The notes beneath the pieces were generated by a model that searched no databases, was not told the DNA's origin, and saw only the letters and a program-made list of their open reading frames with translations. From Hormiphora californensis (lineage: Eukaryota; Ctenophora; Tentaculata; Cydippida; Pleurobrachiidae), in NCBI GenBank assembly GCA_020137815.1, contig CM035352.1:4158861-4222860 (forward strand): a stretch of DNA of 64,000 nucleotides. The letters are read 5' to 3'. The translations under genes were made by a program, and so were the position numbers. Below are positions 36,039 through 48,907 of this stretch, piece by piece; position 1 is the stretch's first letter; each line of letters starts with the position of its first letter.

Positions 36039-36491
36039 TCATAAACCTGACATTAGGAATACTTCATCACACTTTCCAGCCTCTCTCTCAGGGCTCAGAC
36101 AACAGTCCCAGAAAAATATGTGCCTGTTGCCATCTGGAAATGGGGTGGAATAATCGTGTTTCTGTTCTGATATCTGGCATTTCATGACACTACATCTCCA
36201 CAAGCCCTTGTGTTTTGCAGCAGTAGCCGGACGGGGTGGGGGAGGGGGAGGAACTGAAGTTAGGAATGTTGGATCTGGTATCACATCTGGGTGAACAAGA
36301 GCATCTGGAGTTATTGGATCTGTCGTGGATGGCACTCCTTGAGCCACACTCTCGTTAACCTGTCTGAGAAGAAGCCGCTCCTCTACTTTCCACGATAGAC
36401 CGATATCACTAAATGAGTGTTCCCGAAATACCGCATCTAGTTGGGCTATCTGATGATCTTGCTCACGTAGAATGGCTTCAAGATCAGCCAT
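36039..36491 (-). CDS. Hypothetical proline-rich coding segment
   Basis: Open frame of 150 codons from ATG at 36491 to a TGA. The first 90 residues look protein-like: an amphipathic start (LEAILREQDHQIAQLDAVF), a charged helix (SWKVEERLLLRQVNES), then a run of prolines (VPPPPPPRP). The last third (after KHKGLW) is less convincing and may be read-through into an intron. A weak phase-0 donor (GTATTC) near the end would permit joining to the exon at 35755. No family recognised. It lies 1.3 kb beyond the SPEN stop, on the same strand. Confidence 0.4.
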   Translation of the reverse strand: MADLEAILREQDHQIAQLDAVFREHSFSDIGLSWKVEERLLLRQVNESVAQGVPSTTDPITPDALVHPDVIPDPTFLTSVPPPPPPRPATAAKHKGLWRCSVMKCQISEQKHDYSTPFPDGNRHIFFWDCCLSPEREAGKCDEVFLMSGL

Positions 36492-37770
36492 CACAAATCA
36501 GAGAGAACGCACTACAGCTCACATGTACACGGAGTGTGTGTAATGCACGAGAGAGAGGATTAGGCTCAATGCTGCTAGAGAGGGATTATGCTCGACAAAT
36601 CTGAGCTGCAACAAATTGCAAGGCTGATGTTGGGATTAAAATACTGCAGTTAAACTTATTACGGCGTGGATCGAAGAAGAAAAGAAGCCGCAAACCAATG
36701 TAAAGTAGTGTGGAGAGTTGAAATGAATCAAGGGCGAGGAGTAACAAGCAACACTCGTGTTAAATAGGCACAAGCTGGAGATCTGATGACCTAATATAAT
36801 TGAACTTCAGAATAGGTTTAAGCCTTTTGGAAATTTACACAGGATAATCTGCAGGAATTGTTCTGTAAAACTAACGGAGATGTCAGGGTCCTTGCACAGG
36901 ATCATATGGGCACAGGGCAGGCAACCCCAAAAGTTGCTATAGAAATATTTCCATCCTCCGCAAACAATCCAGATCTGGTAAAGCGGAGTATTTTATTGAA
37001 ACATAACCACGCGCACTGCGCGTCGCAAAATGCATAGTAAAATTATTATTATTGCGCCCTCGAGATTTTCTCCTTAGACCCACGCCTCTAGAGACGTTCC
37101 TCTACGGCCGTGGCCGTTGTATTTCCCTTTGTGTCACATGATCCACCAAAAGGTCAAGTAACAATGAACTGAGATCATACGACACCGGACACCCTGCCAG
37201 ACTAGTTCAAGTTGAATGTTGGGTACCGGTAACTGTAAGGGGAGACTCGCCTCTCTCACGAATATTGGAGAACATAACAAGAAGAGATACCGGTACCCAA
37301 AATAACTGATATTTACTTCAGAATAACGCATAAAACACGGCTATTTTGGTGTATGCTATAAGTATTTATCGAAAACAAAGCAAAAAAAGATGACGGCAAA
37401 ATATAGTTTTTTTGAAAGGGCCGTACCCAAAACATGACAACACCACTCTTGCATTGGAGGCAGTCTCCATGACAACACCACTCTTGGAGGCAGTCTCCAT
37501 GACAACACCACTCTTGGAGGCCGTCTCCATGACAACACCACTCTTGGAGACCGTCTCCATGACAACACCACTCTTGGGATAAAACGCAAACAAAAATGTG
37601 ATAAAATTTCCATAAAAATAGATGTGTTCAACAAATGTTCGACCCTTGTTAGAACATGTTCAACAGTATGTAAAAACACTGGAACGGGAGCAACCGCTCA
37701 AATAGTCCGTCGTGAATCACACCAACACCCCCAAGTGGTCACACCAAGTGGTCACACCGTTGCTTTGTGG
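36492..37770. other. Spacer beyond the SPEN stop
   Basis: No gene seen. Contains the 30-bp tandem at 37440-37580. Confidence 0.5.
37440..37580. repeat. 30-bp tandem repeat downstream of SPEN
   Basis: About five units of CATGACAACACCACTCTTGG plus AGGCAGTCTC, 190 bases beyond the SPEN stop. Open frames through it are repeat artefacts. Confidence 0.85.
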
Positions 37771-40700
37771 TCACACCGTTGCTATGACGATTAGTAGATA
37801 ACCACAATCACCAGCTCCCTCCATGAGCTCAGGACAGAACCGCTTCATGTTGATCCGGGTGAAGTCACATGGCGGGAATATGTGCAACACGTAGGGACTT
37901 GTCTGCTCTGGAGGGAGAGGGAAGGTGTGTTAGAAATAGAGGGAGAGGGAAGGTGTGTTAGAACTAGAGGGAGAGGGAAGGTGTGTTAGAACTAGAGGGA
38001 GAGGGAAGGTGTGTTAGAACTAGAGGGAGAGGGAAGGTGTGTTAGAACTGGAGGGAGAGGGAAGATGTGTTAGAACTAGAGGGAGAGGGAAGGTGTGTTA
38101 GAACTAGAGGGAGAGGGAATGTGTGTTAGAACTAGAGGGAGAGGGAAGGTGTGTTAGAACTAGAGGGAGAGGGAAGGTGTGTTAGAACTAGAGGGAGAGG
38201 GAAGGTGTGTTAGAACTAGAGGGAGAGGGAAGGTGTGTTAGAACTAGAGGGAGAGGGAAGGTGTGTTAGAACTAGAGGGAGAGGGAAGGTGTGTTAGAAC
38301 TAGAGGGAGAGGGAAGGTGTGTTAGAACTAGAGGGAGAGGGAAGGTGGGTTAGAACTAGAGGGAGAGGGAAGGTGTGTTAGAACTAGAGGGAGAAGGAAG
38401 GTGTGTTAGAACTAGAGGGAGAGGGAAGGTGTGTTAGAATTGGATATATAGAGGTTCTACCCTAGCATTGCGTTATTCAGTGTGGTCTTGTTCTGTTTTT
38501 TTTGCTATTATAGTAGTAGAAGTATGAACAAAATGAACAACATGTACTAAGTAGTATGACGAAGCTCCAACGTTGGTGTTTACTTTGGGTACAGTGTCCC
38601 CTCTCTTCTTGGGACTAAACGTAGCGTGCGATAACATGAGAGAGAGAGAGAGACAGCGCAGGAGGATAGAAGAAGGGGGATACCATACCCAAGTGTTTAC
38701 TGACCTGGTACAGGTAGATTAATAATGCCAGCAGCTTGTTTGCTATCAAGATAGGATATAAATCCCTGTTGTAACACAGCCGTCTGATTGTTCACCATCA
38801 CAGGGTCAGTTCCATGGGGCAATGCCAGTAACATACACCACTGCCCCTCGTGTTGCATTCTTTTCTGGACCCCCTCTATCTGGTTGGGCTCCAGCCGCAT
38901 CCTCTGGGCTATCCTCATGGGACCGGGACCCAGGTTTGGCAGGGCGCCAATGGCCCCCTCCGCAATGCTTGAGCTGCCGGAGAGGAAGTGCAGCTGGGGG
39001 AGGTAGGGTCTTATGTATTGTTTGTACTGTTATATACAACGTGATACGAGATAAAATGGGGAAACATGTATTCAATTAATTTTCAATTAACTAATTAAAT
39101 CAATTGTTTCATACCTGAACATTAGCCTGATCGTTTTTAAGTGCAATGGCCCCTTTCCACATAATCGGATATTTGTTGAGTAGGAATAGTAGCTCTTTCG
39201 ATTGGGGCATCTGGGGGAGAGGGAGTAGGTTTATAAATAGGGGTGATCAATATGATCACTGATCATGGTTAACATTTTCTATATATTATGGAGTATGGAC
39301 GATCTAAGTTATTAATTAATTAATTAATTAATTGTTATTTACTGCTAACAAATTACCTCGATTGGGGTAGTAGCTACAGGTGTAATGTAAGTGTTGGCAG
39401 GAATTAGAGGGTTGTGAGCGGTCACATCTTGATGGACACCACCCCCACTACTGTTCAGCTCCTGGGAGGGAGAGTACCTCTCACTGGTGGATTTGTTGTT
39501 CACTGCTCCTGCAGCTGCCTGATATGGGGATATAGAGATATAAGATAATATTTTGGACTGCTCACTGCTCAATGCTCATACCCTGTTTTCACCATAATAT
39601 TATTAGGGTCTGAACAAGATGGTAGATTGATTAGTTTATGTTCAGGTAGAAAAGAACCAAATTACCAACAAGCTGGAACCGACCGAAACAAGTAAACAAC
39701 CAGTCAGAACTCGTTATTTAGGGCACGTGACTGGTTATCAGCCAATCAGGGACCAGTATTTCCTGATTCGGTCGGTTCCTACCAACAAGCGAGGAGGGAG
39801 GAGGGAGTTACATATTACTTGCCTAGCTAAAGATAAAATGGATTTGAACAAAACAAGTTATTACCTGATTATCACAATCGTTCATTATCCTGGCAATTCT
39901 ATCCAGAGACTCGGCAGTTCCCGGTGGGGTAACAGCAGGGACATCCGTAGAAATTGGGTGATCTGGAGACCTCCTTCTCCCCCGGCTCCCACCTCGTGAC
40001 CTCCTTCCTCCACTTCCCCCACTACCTGCAGTAGGTTTGGTGGAGGGCTGCTGCTCCTCTCGGCTCGTCTCAGAGGAAGAGCTAGAACTGGGGAAGTAGG
40101 CAGTAGGTGAGAGGGTGAGTGGAATTGGTCGGCGGTGTCTTGATGAGCCAGCTGAGTGATAGGTGAATGATGGTGGTGGACGCTTGGTTGTTAATCGTGG
40201 TGTTGAATGAGATAACTTTCGTCTCTTTTTCTTTCTATACCTGTCGTCCGTAGTAGATGAATCCTTCCTTGGTCTCTTCTTTTTATCAGGAGTCTTCTTT
40301 CTCTGTCCTATCTTCTTCTGTTTCCTTCGTGCAATTAGTGAATTGAGAATCTCCTCCTCCTCTTCACTCAGTTTCCCCTTGATCTTCTTCCTGCTCCGGC
40401 TATTCTCCTCGTGGTATGGCGGGGTACGGGTATTTCTGGGAGATCTCCCACGAGCACTTCGATCACGTGATTTGGACCTATCACGTGCTCTTGCGTCACG
40501 TGACCTCGACCTATCACGTGGTTTAGCATCACGTGATCTTGATCTATCACGTGGTTTTGCTCCACGTTGCTCTCTCGCCCGGGATGATGGAGGGTCTGGT
40601 GTCCGATCTCGCGGTGATCTCTCCCGGGAACTTCTCTTAGTTGATGACGGTCTCTTCCACTCCGAGCCCCCTCCTCCATCACCCTTGGTATCGTAACTTC

Positions 40701-43700
40701 TCCTATCACGAGATATCGAGGAGGCCTTCCTCTCCCCACCACTCTCGTACCTGCTCCTCCTCCTACCACCCCTGACATCCTCACTCTCCCTCCTGACACG
40801 TTCCTTTCCCTTCCAATCTGCTCCAGCTCCCTCTGAGGAACGGTTCCTGTTGGAATGTGGGGATCGGTAGCGTGTTGTCTCGTGATGGGTGGGTGACTCT
40901 CGTCTCGAGGTGGTTCGTTGGATGGGACTACGGTCCCGGGGGGCACCCCCACCATAGCTGGATCGCTGGTAGGAGTCTCGTGGTGCCACAGCCCGGTCAT
41001 CGTAACTACGCCGCCGCTCTCTCGGTGCTGCTGATCTTACTCGCAGGTTGTTCTCGTAGCTGAAAAAGAAAACGAATTAGAGAGAGGGAAAGAAAGAGAG
41101 GGAAAAATAGAGAGAAAGTGTGTGCGTGGAAAAAAGAGAGGGAGAAATATATAGTCAGTAATTTAAATGTACCTATCGGCAGCTTGTGAGATAAGATACA
41201 TCTGACTCTTCATTATTCTCTGACTGGCCTTGCATTGCTCATAGTTCTTGTAAAACTCCTGACACTCCAGATGATTCGCAAAATCAACCTGAAAACAACA
41301 ATGTCATTGAATAATACCCTTTTCCATTGTTACTCTTTCGGACAGGAGAATGTAATATATGTCGAGTGTGTGACAACTCTCTCAGAGGTATTAGAACTAA
41401 CCAGAATCTAACCGCGTACTATATATTAAAGTGGACATAAACAGAATTGGACAATCTTGATGGAGGAAGTAGAGCATAACTCTCCAAGTATTTTCCACTA
41501 CCTGATACCTCAATCAAGCTTGTCCAATTCTGTTTCTGTCAACTCTCACTTTAAGGAGGAATATATTTACCTTTATCCTACCACTCCGTCCAAGACACCT
41601 TCCTCTCATGTTCTCAATTGCCATCTGAGCGGACGCCACATCGGAATAAGTGCAGAGAGCAGATCCTAACGCCTTGTTGTATGTCATCCGAACAAGGTCT
41701 CCAAAAGTACCGAATTCCCGTTCAACTGTCTGCTCTGAGCAATCCGGATCTATCTCCATTGCCATTACCGTGTTGGTCGGACAACCCTTTCCGTAGCCGA
41801 TCTGGGGAGAGGGGGGGGGGGGTTTAGTTAGAAAAGACGGGGGGTTTTAGTTAGAAACTTTAGTTTGAATATGTAACGGAGGAGAATGGAGGTGTTTTTT
41901 GGGACCACTCTGTACCTTGCCTTGTTCAACCCTCCCTCCCCGCGCCCCAAAAAGGGTTTGAACAAAACAATATGTACCTTCATTTTCCTATCAAATAGCA
42001 TTTCCTCGTTGAGATATTTTCTGGCATCGCACGCCGATTTAAGGCCGTAGTACCGTATAAACGCGTAAGGGTATCCCTTGCTGGACTCTTTGATGTCGAT
42101 ACACTGCGAGAGGGTATTTTAGTTTGAATAAATAAGTCTTTATCAGGAGTTAAATTCCAAGTTAAGTCACTAAATTTATTTTACTTGATGGCTGGCTGCT
42201 TTACTAACCTCTATCTCGCCGTACCGTTTGAACAGCCCAATAAGATCCTTATACCTAACCTCCCCACTCAAATTCCCAACAAAGAGAGTGCTACTAGCCC
42301 CCTCATCTGTCACAGGTTCCTCCTGCCTCCTGGAGGGTTGCTCCCTTCGTCCCACATCCCCCACTGCAACGGCCTCCTCCCCAGTATCAGGGAAGTAGTT
42401 GTACGCTTCCTTCTCTGTAGGGAGTGGTAGATATTAGCAACATTAGTATACACTCCTAGTGCAAAAGCACCTGTGTGTCAGTCAGTATCTGTCTAGTGTC
42501 GCCGTCTGTCTGTCTAGTGCCTGTCTAGTGTCGCCGTCTGTCTGTCTGACCTCGTATTAGCTCCAACTCCATTGGTTTGCCAAACATTGGCCGTCTGTCC
42601 AGCTCCTCAAACGCATTTCTCGCGCTGTGACCACTGAAAAAGAGCAACAGTTAAAAACGGGTGTTAATAAAAGATGCACACACATTTTAGCACACACGTT
42701 TCGATGTACAAACATAGTATACGCGATTAAGCGGTTTTTACACATGTCTACTTACCGTTTGCGAGAGAGTTAAATTGAATCTAAATAATTTTTAAGCAGT
42801 GTTCGTAATACAGACATGACAGAGAAAACAGAGGTGAAAAAATCCCAGCGTAGAGAAAATGGAGAGATATAACTTCCGGTAATCTTCACGGAGAGACTGT
42901 TGAAACACAATTGTATAGAAACAAGTGAGATCCCCATAAGAAGTTGAAAACCGGAAATCGAAGCGTTGACATAATCAGGGTCAGTATTTGCTGGATAACT
43001 CTGGAACTGAAGAATAATATTTCTAGTATTTGGGAATATAAAACTGGTTGCAAAAGTTGAAAAGATATCATCAAAAGTTGACACGATCATCAGTATAATT
43101 CTGCTTCCCACGGTGCGCATGTTGTGCCGCGCGTGCTGACAACATCTACTTTCAATCCATTTTATCCGCTAGGAGTAGACCTCTCCGGCGCACAGAGTCG
43201 TAATTTGGACATGAATTATCCACTTTCCTCCGTTTCAAAGTCCTTTTCCTCTCTTTACTGAAAACAGCTGCTGATGCAAGTAGCCGATTAGCAGTGCAGC
43301 CTGCTGCCGATTATGGAATGGATTTTTAGAGAACTGAGAGAGAGAGAAAATCTGCAGGACGATTTGGGAGAGCTGCTGTAGGTTGGTTTCCCCTTCTTGC
43401 CGGTAGAGATAGATAGAAGTATTATAGAGAGACAACAGAAATATAGATAGTGTGTGGTAATATCAGCAGGTGGTGAAGGGGTGCTTACTCGAAAAACACG
43501 ACAATGCTGTTCCGGTCGCCCTGTCGGCCCTGGTTCATCCACCGATCCTTGATCGAGCCAAAGTGCTTGAATTCGTGGTGTATGGCATTGGAGAGCGTAT
43601 GTACTAAAACACAAGGATTTGTGGGGGTTAGAAGGACGGTAGTATCGGGGCGGCTTTGGGAATTGGGATATAACTAAATTAAAGATGTTCCTACAACAGT

Positions 43701-44665
43701 GAAAATAACTGGGAATGAGGGGGGTTATAGTTACTATTACCAGATTTGTCCTGAGGTAGATTATGACAGATGACCACAACTTTACTATAGTCGTGTTTCC
43801 CACCCCCTCTAGTTGAGGTGACTACCTCCCTAACTGCCTCTCTTCTCCCCACATCAGGTCGACTAAGTGGCATCTCAATTCTCCTCTTGATGTCTCGGCC
43901 ACGCTTCGGTGATGGTGTACGTTTCCTGAGGGAGGTTAAAACGTAGGAAACATTTCCTAGTATATGCTAATAAACATTATATCAAGCAGGATGCTTCTGG
44001 TAGTTTCTATAATTCCCCACACACACACTCCTCCTTGGTTACGAAATAACCCCTGTGAAGGGGTAACTTCGTAACCAACGCTCCTCCATTCTCACCACAC
44101 ATTACAAAACAACTCCCACATGTGCCTGACACTCCTCCACTCATATTACAACACTGGAGAGAGAACTATAAAACACACACCCTATTACCTCGTTCTAATC
44201 TCAGACTCGATCCTCTTTGGTTTCTCCACAACTAGACTACTGGTTGTAGTGGTATCATGAAACCGGGTATTTAGGGTATTGTTCACCATCTTGTGCACCA
44301 TCCCATGTATCTTTGTGGCCATCTGAAGTGACATGAAGCTAACAACGGCCGTCACACCACATGAGCTGTCTTTATCTGTCAGTAACTCGATCTTGTCTAC
44401 CTCACCAAACCTGTGGGTGGATTAATTGGTATAATTAGTAATTGCATGTGGTTTGGAAAGTTAGTGGAGTAAAAACTCTGCGATAAATACACTGTCAGGT
44501 CAATGCTCTGACCGCTGTTCTCGCGAAACAGGGTGACTGATAGTAAATAAATAAACTTTGCATGAATGAAAAGTACACTCACTCATTGAAGAAAGTTGAA
44601 ATATCAGACTGTGTAGAATTGTCAGGGATGTTCCCCACCCATAAGTGACGACTCTCTCGTCCCAT
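37771..44665 (-). CDS. SPEN: SPEN/split ends: four RRMs, RS-rich linker, SPOC domain
   Basis: Fourteen exons: 44583-44665, 44189-44410, 43741-43925, 43489-43603, 42551-42633, 42209-42414, 41978-42103, 41571-41801, 41173-41288, 39865-41059, 39357-39518, 39115-39210, 38705-38993, 37771-37907. They total 3246 bases, or 1081 residues with an in-frame TGA. The start MGRESRHLWVGNIPDNS copies the SPEN RRM1 opening. RRM2 has VVVICHNLPQDKS, RRM3 STLFVGNLSGEVRYKDLI, and RRM4 is followed by the diagnostic VDFANHLECQEFYKNYE. Residues of roughly 455-855 are Arg/Ser/Asp rich. The SPOC domain (about 910-1081) includes YPIMWKGAIALKND, RIAQRMRLEP and KQAAGIINLPVPG and ends YLLIVIATV. SPEN proteins bind RNA and recruit corepressors through SPOC. 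It is far shorter than vertebrate SPEN (over 3600 residues). RBM15 was considered, but four RRMs and the VDFAN linker favour SPEN. Confidence 0.9.
37908..38440. repeat. 28-bp array of 3'-splice-site-like modules in the last SPEN intron
   Basis: About 19 units. On the gene strand each reads TTCTAACACACCTTCCCTCT then CCCTCTAG: branch-point-like TTCTAAC, pyrimidine tract and TAG. The functional acceptor at 37908 is the last unit, ending CCCTCCAG. Confidence 0.9.
39675..39779. mobile_element. 105-bp MITE with GGAACCGACCGAA ends, complete copy
   Basis: Inverted ends GGAACCGACCGAA and TTCGGTCGGTTCC. The flanks repeat TACCAACAAGC (39663-39673 and 39780-39790) with one extra T on the left, so the target duplication is 10-11 bp. 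That length fits Mutator-like elements. A CACGTG core lies at the centre. Other copies: 3713-3780 and 11341-11430. Confidence 0.75.
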
Positions 44666-45285
44666 ACTATAATCATAAGAAGTGAGTGTGTTGTACATTT
44701 TTAATAGTCGCTACATATTACCATTTAATTATATTCGGGTTAAAATCAAAAAAAGGTTTTTGGATGTAAGAAGTCGAAAATTATGAAATAGGGACACTCT
44801 CAATATTTCTTGCTAGCTCCCGAAACAAAAGTATATTTTTAGAATTATTCAGCTATTATCCCAAAGTTAGATCTTATTTATTCTTACAACAAGTTACAAG
44901 GCTTCTCCTAACTTCTAACCCTCCTTTACAATATTTGACGCAGACCGCGATGAGAGAGGATGGAGTAAGACAAAACAGAGAGCATGTAAACTGATATCCC
45001 ACACTTGTTGTTATAGTGTGTATTGACACGGTAGTAGCAATACCACTATACATGAGAATCACGCCTCATATAAGGCCTCACCCCATAACCCAGTACTTGT
45101 CTTAATGTCTTAGTGATAACAGTCATGTGATTCTAGATAAGTTTCTGTATATAACTTGCATTCATATTTCTATTCTTCATTGCAATTCACTACAATCGAA
45201 AACTCGTCTATCGTTACTTTGTTTCCCAACCCCCTGGCATGGCGGTGGAGGTGTGGTATGGTCTGGTCCTTTGGGTGTCAACCTA
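44666..45285. other. SPEN upstream region and first copy of a 277-bp repeat
   Basis: 45009-45285 matches 48908-49184 almost perfectly (TGTTATAGTGTGTATTGACA to GGGTGTCAACCTA). The SPEN promoter should lie in the first few hundred bases; no element could be assigned. Confidence 0.6.
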
Positions 45286-45757
45286 CCTTACTCTCCAAAA
45301 TTAAGATCCAGATAATGTAGCAAACTATAATTAAAATATCTTCTATTAAGCAATCTTAAATCAAAAACACTAAAATTCGAAATCTGAAATTAAGCAAACA
45401 AAAATTACGGCAAATTAAGCAACTCGAAAATAAGAGCAGCCAAATTTAAGAAACCTGTTATTAAGCAACATCACGTGATACATCACGTGATAAGACTCAG
45501 AGAGAGTTTGTGTTGCAATCTAGAGATAAGGCTACCATGCGCGGCGTTCTGGCACGTGCGGTTCTCAGCGCTGGCAGGAAGGGGGGTTTATAACGAGACT
45601 TTCTCAATTCTCACCATTATCCTGATCCCTCGGTCACATTGAATCCCCTCGCCCTAACCGTCTCTCTCCCTTTCTCCAAAGGTTAGAATGAGTGGGGAAG
45701 AAAAAGAAAGAAGAAGAGATGGAGGGAGATAGATAGAGCTAAAGAGAAAGAGAAAGG

Positions 45758-45837
<80 letters not shown>

Positions 45838-45853
45838 AGAGAGGAGAGGGGGA

Positions 45854-45889
<36 letters not shown>

Positions 45890-46027
45890 TGGATGACACC
45901 ACTTTCTGTCTACTGTCTATCTGTCTCTCAGTCTCTTCATCTGTCTCTTGTCTTACTCATCAGTCATCTCTGATCTCAATCGGTCGTCCTGTCTGTTTAA
46001 CTTCTTAATTCCTTATCCTTATTCTTT

Positions 46028-46905
46028 TATATACCCTGCTAACTTAAATAATGCGCCAGTCCCACTAGCGCTCTCTCGATAACCAGCCAGTCCAGCGGCA
46101 GATTATTTCCCACTGGCAGGTTATTTATTTTTAACTCCTATGTTACATTCAAAGTGTGTGTAAATGATCAGTTCTTACTGAAATACAGAGGGAAACACTG
46201 TTTGGAAGAGTTACACACTAAATTGGAGAGAAAGAAACAACACATTCCGCCAATTACTCTCTCTTTATCTTCCCTTTTGTTTCACTATCTCAATTCCTCT
46301 GTGTTATGTCTGGCATGCCCCATATCTTGTTATTTCTTTCTCTCTCTCCTTAGTAACTGTTACCAAACAATGTACACTCAATTGAGAGATGTTTTTGACT
46401 GTTTCTCAGTTCTCTTTGTGTGTTTTGATTAGTGTTCTCTCTCTTGTTAGTGTGTAAAGTCGGATTTTTTGAAACTGTCACCCCCCTAGAGTTTTCAAAT
46501 TTCTTTAAATGACCATAAGTCCGGTTCCTGATGAGATAGAGACTTGAAATTTGGAAGTTACGAAGATCTTGCTAAGTTCTTCCGAACCTCCAAATTTCAA
46601 GTCTCTATCTTATCAGGAACCGGAGATATGACAAATTTTGTTATTTCAGGGGGGTGACAGTTTCAAAAAATCCGACTTTAATACTTGTAACAAACAACTA
46701 AAGCAGGGTATATAACCTATAAACTCTTGCCACAGACGCGTTATAGGTTTAAACCCCTCCGCCTCTCCCTCGGCTACGCCTCGGGATCGTCGTCGTGATT
46801 TAAACCAGTTTATCCGCCAGTGGCGGATAAACTACAGCTACCTTCTCCCAGCGGCGCGCTGGGAGAAAGGTATCTGAAATAACGCGCCACTGGCAAGAGT
46901 TTATA
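46028..46905. mobile_element. Foldback element family X, copy B, nested in 45286-48325
   Basis: Ends TATATACCCTGCT and AGCAGGGTATATA, then the cloverleaf module 46718-46905. Its outer stem (TATAAACTCTTGCCA/TGGCAAGAGTTTATA) and third hairpin (TACCTTCTCCCAGC..AAAGGTA) carry paired changes relative to copy A. A 222-bp MITE is inserted at 46457-46678. Confidence 0.78.
46457..46678. mobile_element. TA MITE (AAGTCGGATTTTTT ends) inside copy B
   Basis: TA flanks at 46455-46456 and 46679-46680. Copy A keeps the empty site at 22121-22122. It shares the terminal box and the TCCGGTTCCTGAT inner box with the MITE at 21708, but its remaining arms (GAAACTGTCACCCCCCT; GAGATAGAGACTTGAAATTT) are unrelated while still self-complementary. 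Confidence 0.85.
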
Positions 46906-47783
46906 CCTCATATAATATCTCTTTCTTTCCTTGTACTACAGTCCGATATGAAGTAAACTGTAGTAAGATCACGTGATATTAGAAAGAATAACTGTGATAG
47001 TATAGTGTAGACTGAGAAAGTTTGAAAGTGTGTATCATCAACGAATTATGCGATAAGACAGAAAGAATGAAAGGTATAGTACATCATCATCAATCGATGC
47101 TTGTTTCGTTATCACATTCTTGTGTGCTAGCCTATCTCAGGGGTACTCAGTTCTCACTATCACTGATAGGGAGAACTCGAGTACCCCTCCCTATTGACAG
47201 CTATTATAAGGCCGGTCGGGTTGGGTTAAGGGCCGAGGGAGGGGACCGAGACTAGAGACCCCTAGAGAGAAGGGTGAAGGGAGAGGGGGTGAGAGGGTGA
47301 GAGGGAGGGGGGGACGCCCGAGAGGCGGGAGGAGAGGAAGGGGTGCGGGGGGGGGGGGGGGGGTAGGGAGAGAGGAGAGAGAGAGAGAGAGGACACAGCT
47401 CAGAGAGATAGACAGAGCATCGATCAACAAATAGGCCCGTCAGGGTCAATTAGGAGTTAATTCGGGGTCAGGGGGGGGGGCGGTCAGTTGGAGGTGAGAG
47501 GGAGAGGGCGGAAGACTGTTGGAGGGAGAGGAGGGGGGAGAGGGAGAGGGAGAGGGAGAGGGAGGGGAGAGGGAGAGGGAGAGGGAGAGGGGAGAGGGAG
47601 AGGGAAGAGGAGAGGAGAGGAGCAGAAGGAGAGGCGAGAGATAGGAGAGCGAGAGCGAGAGAGAGATCGACGAGAGAGACGAGATAGAGAGAGATAGAAG
47701 CGAGCGAGCGCGATCGCGCGAATATCTCTCGATCTCTCTCTCACTAGAGCTCTCTCGCTCTCTCTAGCTAGCGAGAGAGAGAG

Positions 47784-47860
<77 letters not shown>

Positions 47861-48907
47861 TCTCTCTCTCTTTCTAAGATTTACCTCTGTCTTTCAACAC
47901 AAAGAAGACTCCCCTCTGAGCAAGACAGATAGACTGACAGATAGACAGACATACTGTAGTCAGAAAATGGAGTTTCATGCATTTTAATTTTTCTCAATTC
48001 TCAATTTTTAGTCATGCCCGAGATTGCTTTTTATCTCGATGCTTTGCAACACAACCATGACTCCCCCTTCTACATCTTACACTCGCGCGCTATTGGCTGG
48101 AAAGAGTCACGTGATGTACATCACGTGACTCTTCCCAAACACTCTCTCTGTAGGATTTCCCTAATAAAAGTTTGCTTAATAACAGGTTTCTTAATTCGTG
48201 ATCTGCACCCTCCAGGATTGCTTAATTTTGCTTAATTTTAGAGTTAGTAATAAGAGGACCCTTAATTTTTCTATATTTTAATTTTGGGTTGCTTAAAAGC
48301 TTGTTCTTAATTTTGGAGAGTAAGGTAGTTCTTTAATAAATGGAGCCTGATCTGTGCCGAACTACAACCCTCATCTCCATCCCCAATCTTCACCGAGATA
48401 GGCAGCTAGACGCTGGTCAGTAGGAGCAGGAGTTTACCTGTCGCGTGTTCTCCCCCTGTACCCAGGATTTGTGCGTGGATTGTTGAGTGGCGAGTGGAGT
48501 CCAGGCCTAGAGGAGAATGAGATGGCCGGCAGTCCCCCAATCCTGGGGAAGTAGTCCTGCTTAGCTCAGGACAGTGTGACAGTAGTCAGCTGGTTTTTTG
48601 TAGATTGGAGCCAGTTGGGGGAGACTATCCTACTCTATGGTCGGTGGAGGTGGCGGATGGGCAGTGTGAGTGTGAGTGTGTTTAGGGCCAGATATTTACG
48701 GACATTTTGGTAGAATGGACATTTTATTTTAAATTTTAGCTTTTATGTTGGTGCCAGGGAATAAAATTTTAGCGGTTGGTAGAGAATTGACAATCGAGTT
48801 TATTAGGATATTTAATTTCCTGATTACGTAAACGTGATTGATATTTTTGATTGTATTTTGAGTCCAATTACGAACTCAAAAGACAATTCTTTTTTGTCAG
48901 GGGCATA

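Larger units (their letters stand above)
45286..48325. mobile_element. TA-flanked foldback element, 3.0-kb copy
   Basis: Same ends as 4322-9156 (CCTTACTCTCCAAAATTAAG). TA flanks at 45284-45285 and 48326-48327. The empty target persists at 49183-49184 (CAACCTAGTTCTTTAATA). It carries GA/GGGAGA simple repeats and family-X copy B (46028-46905). No transposase frame. It lies between the ALDH and SPEN genes. Confidence 0.88.
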
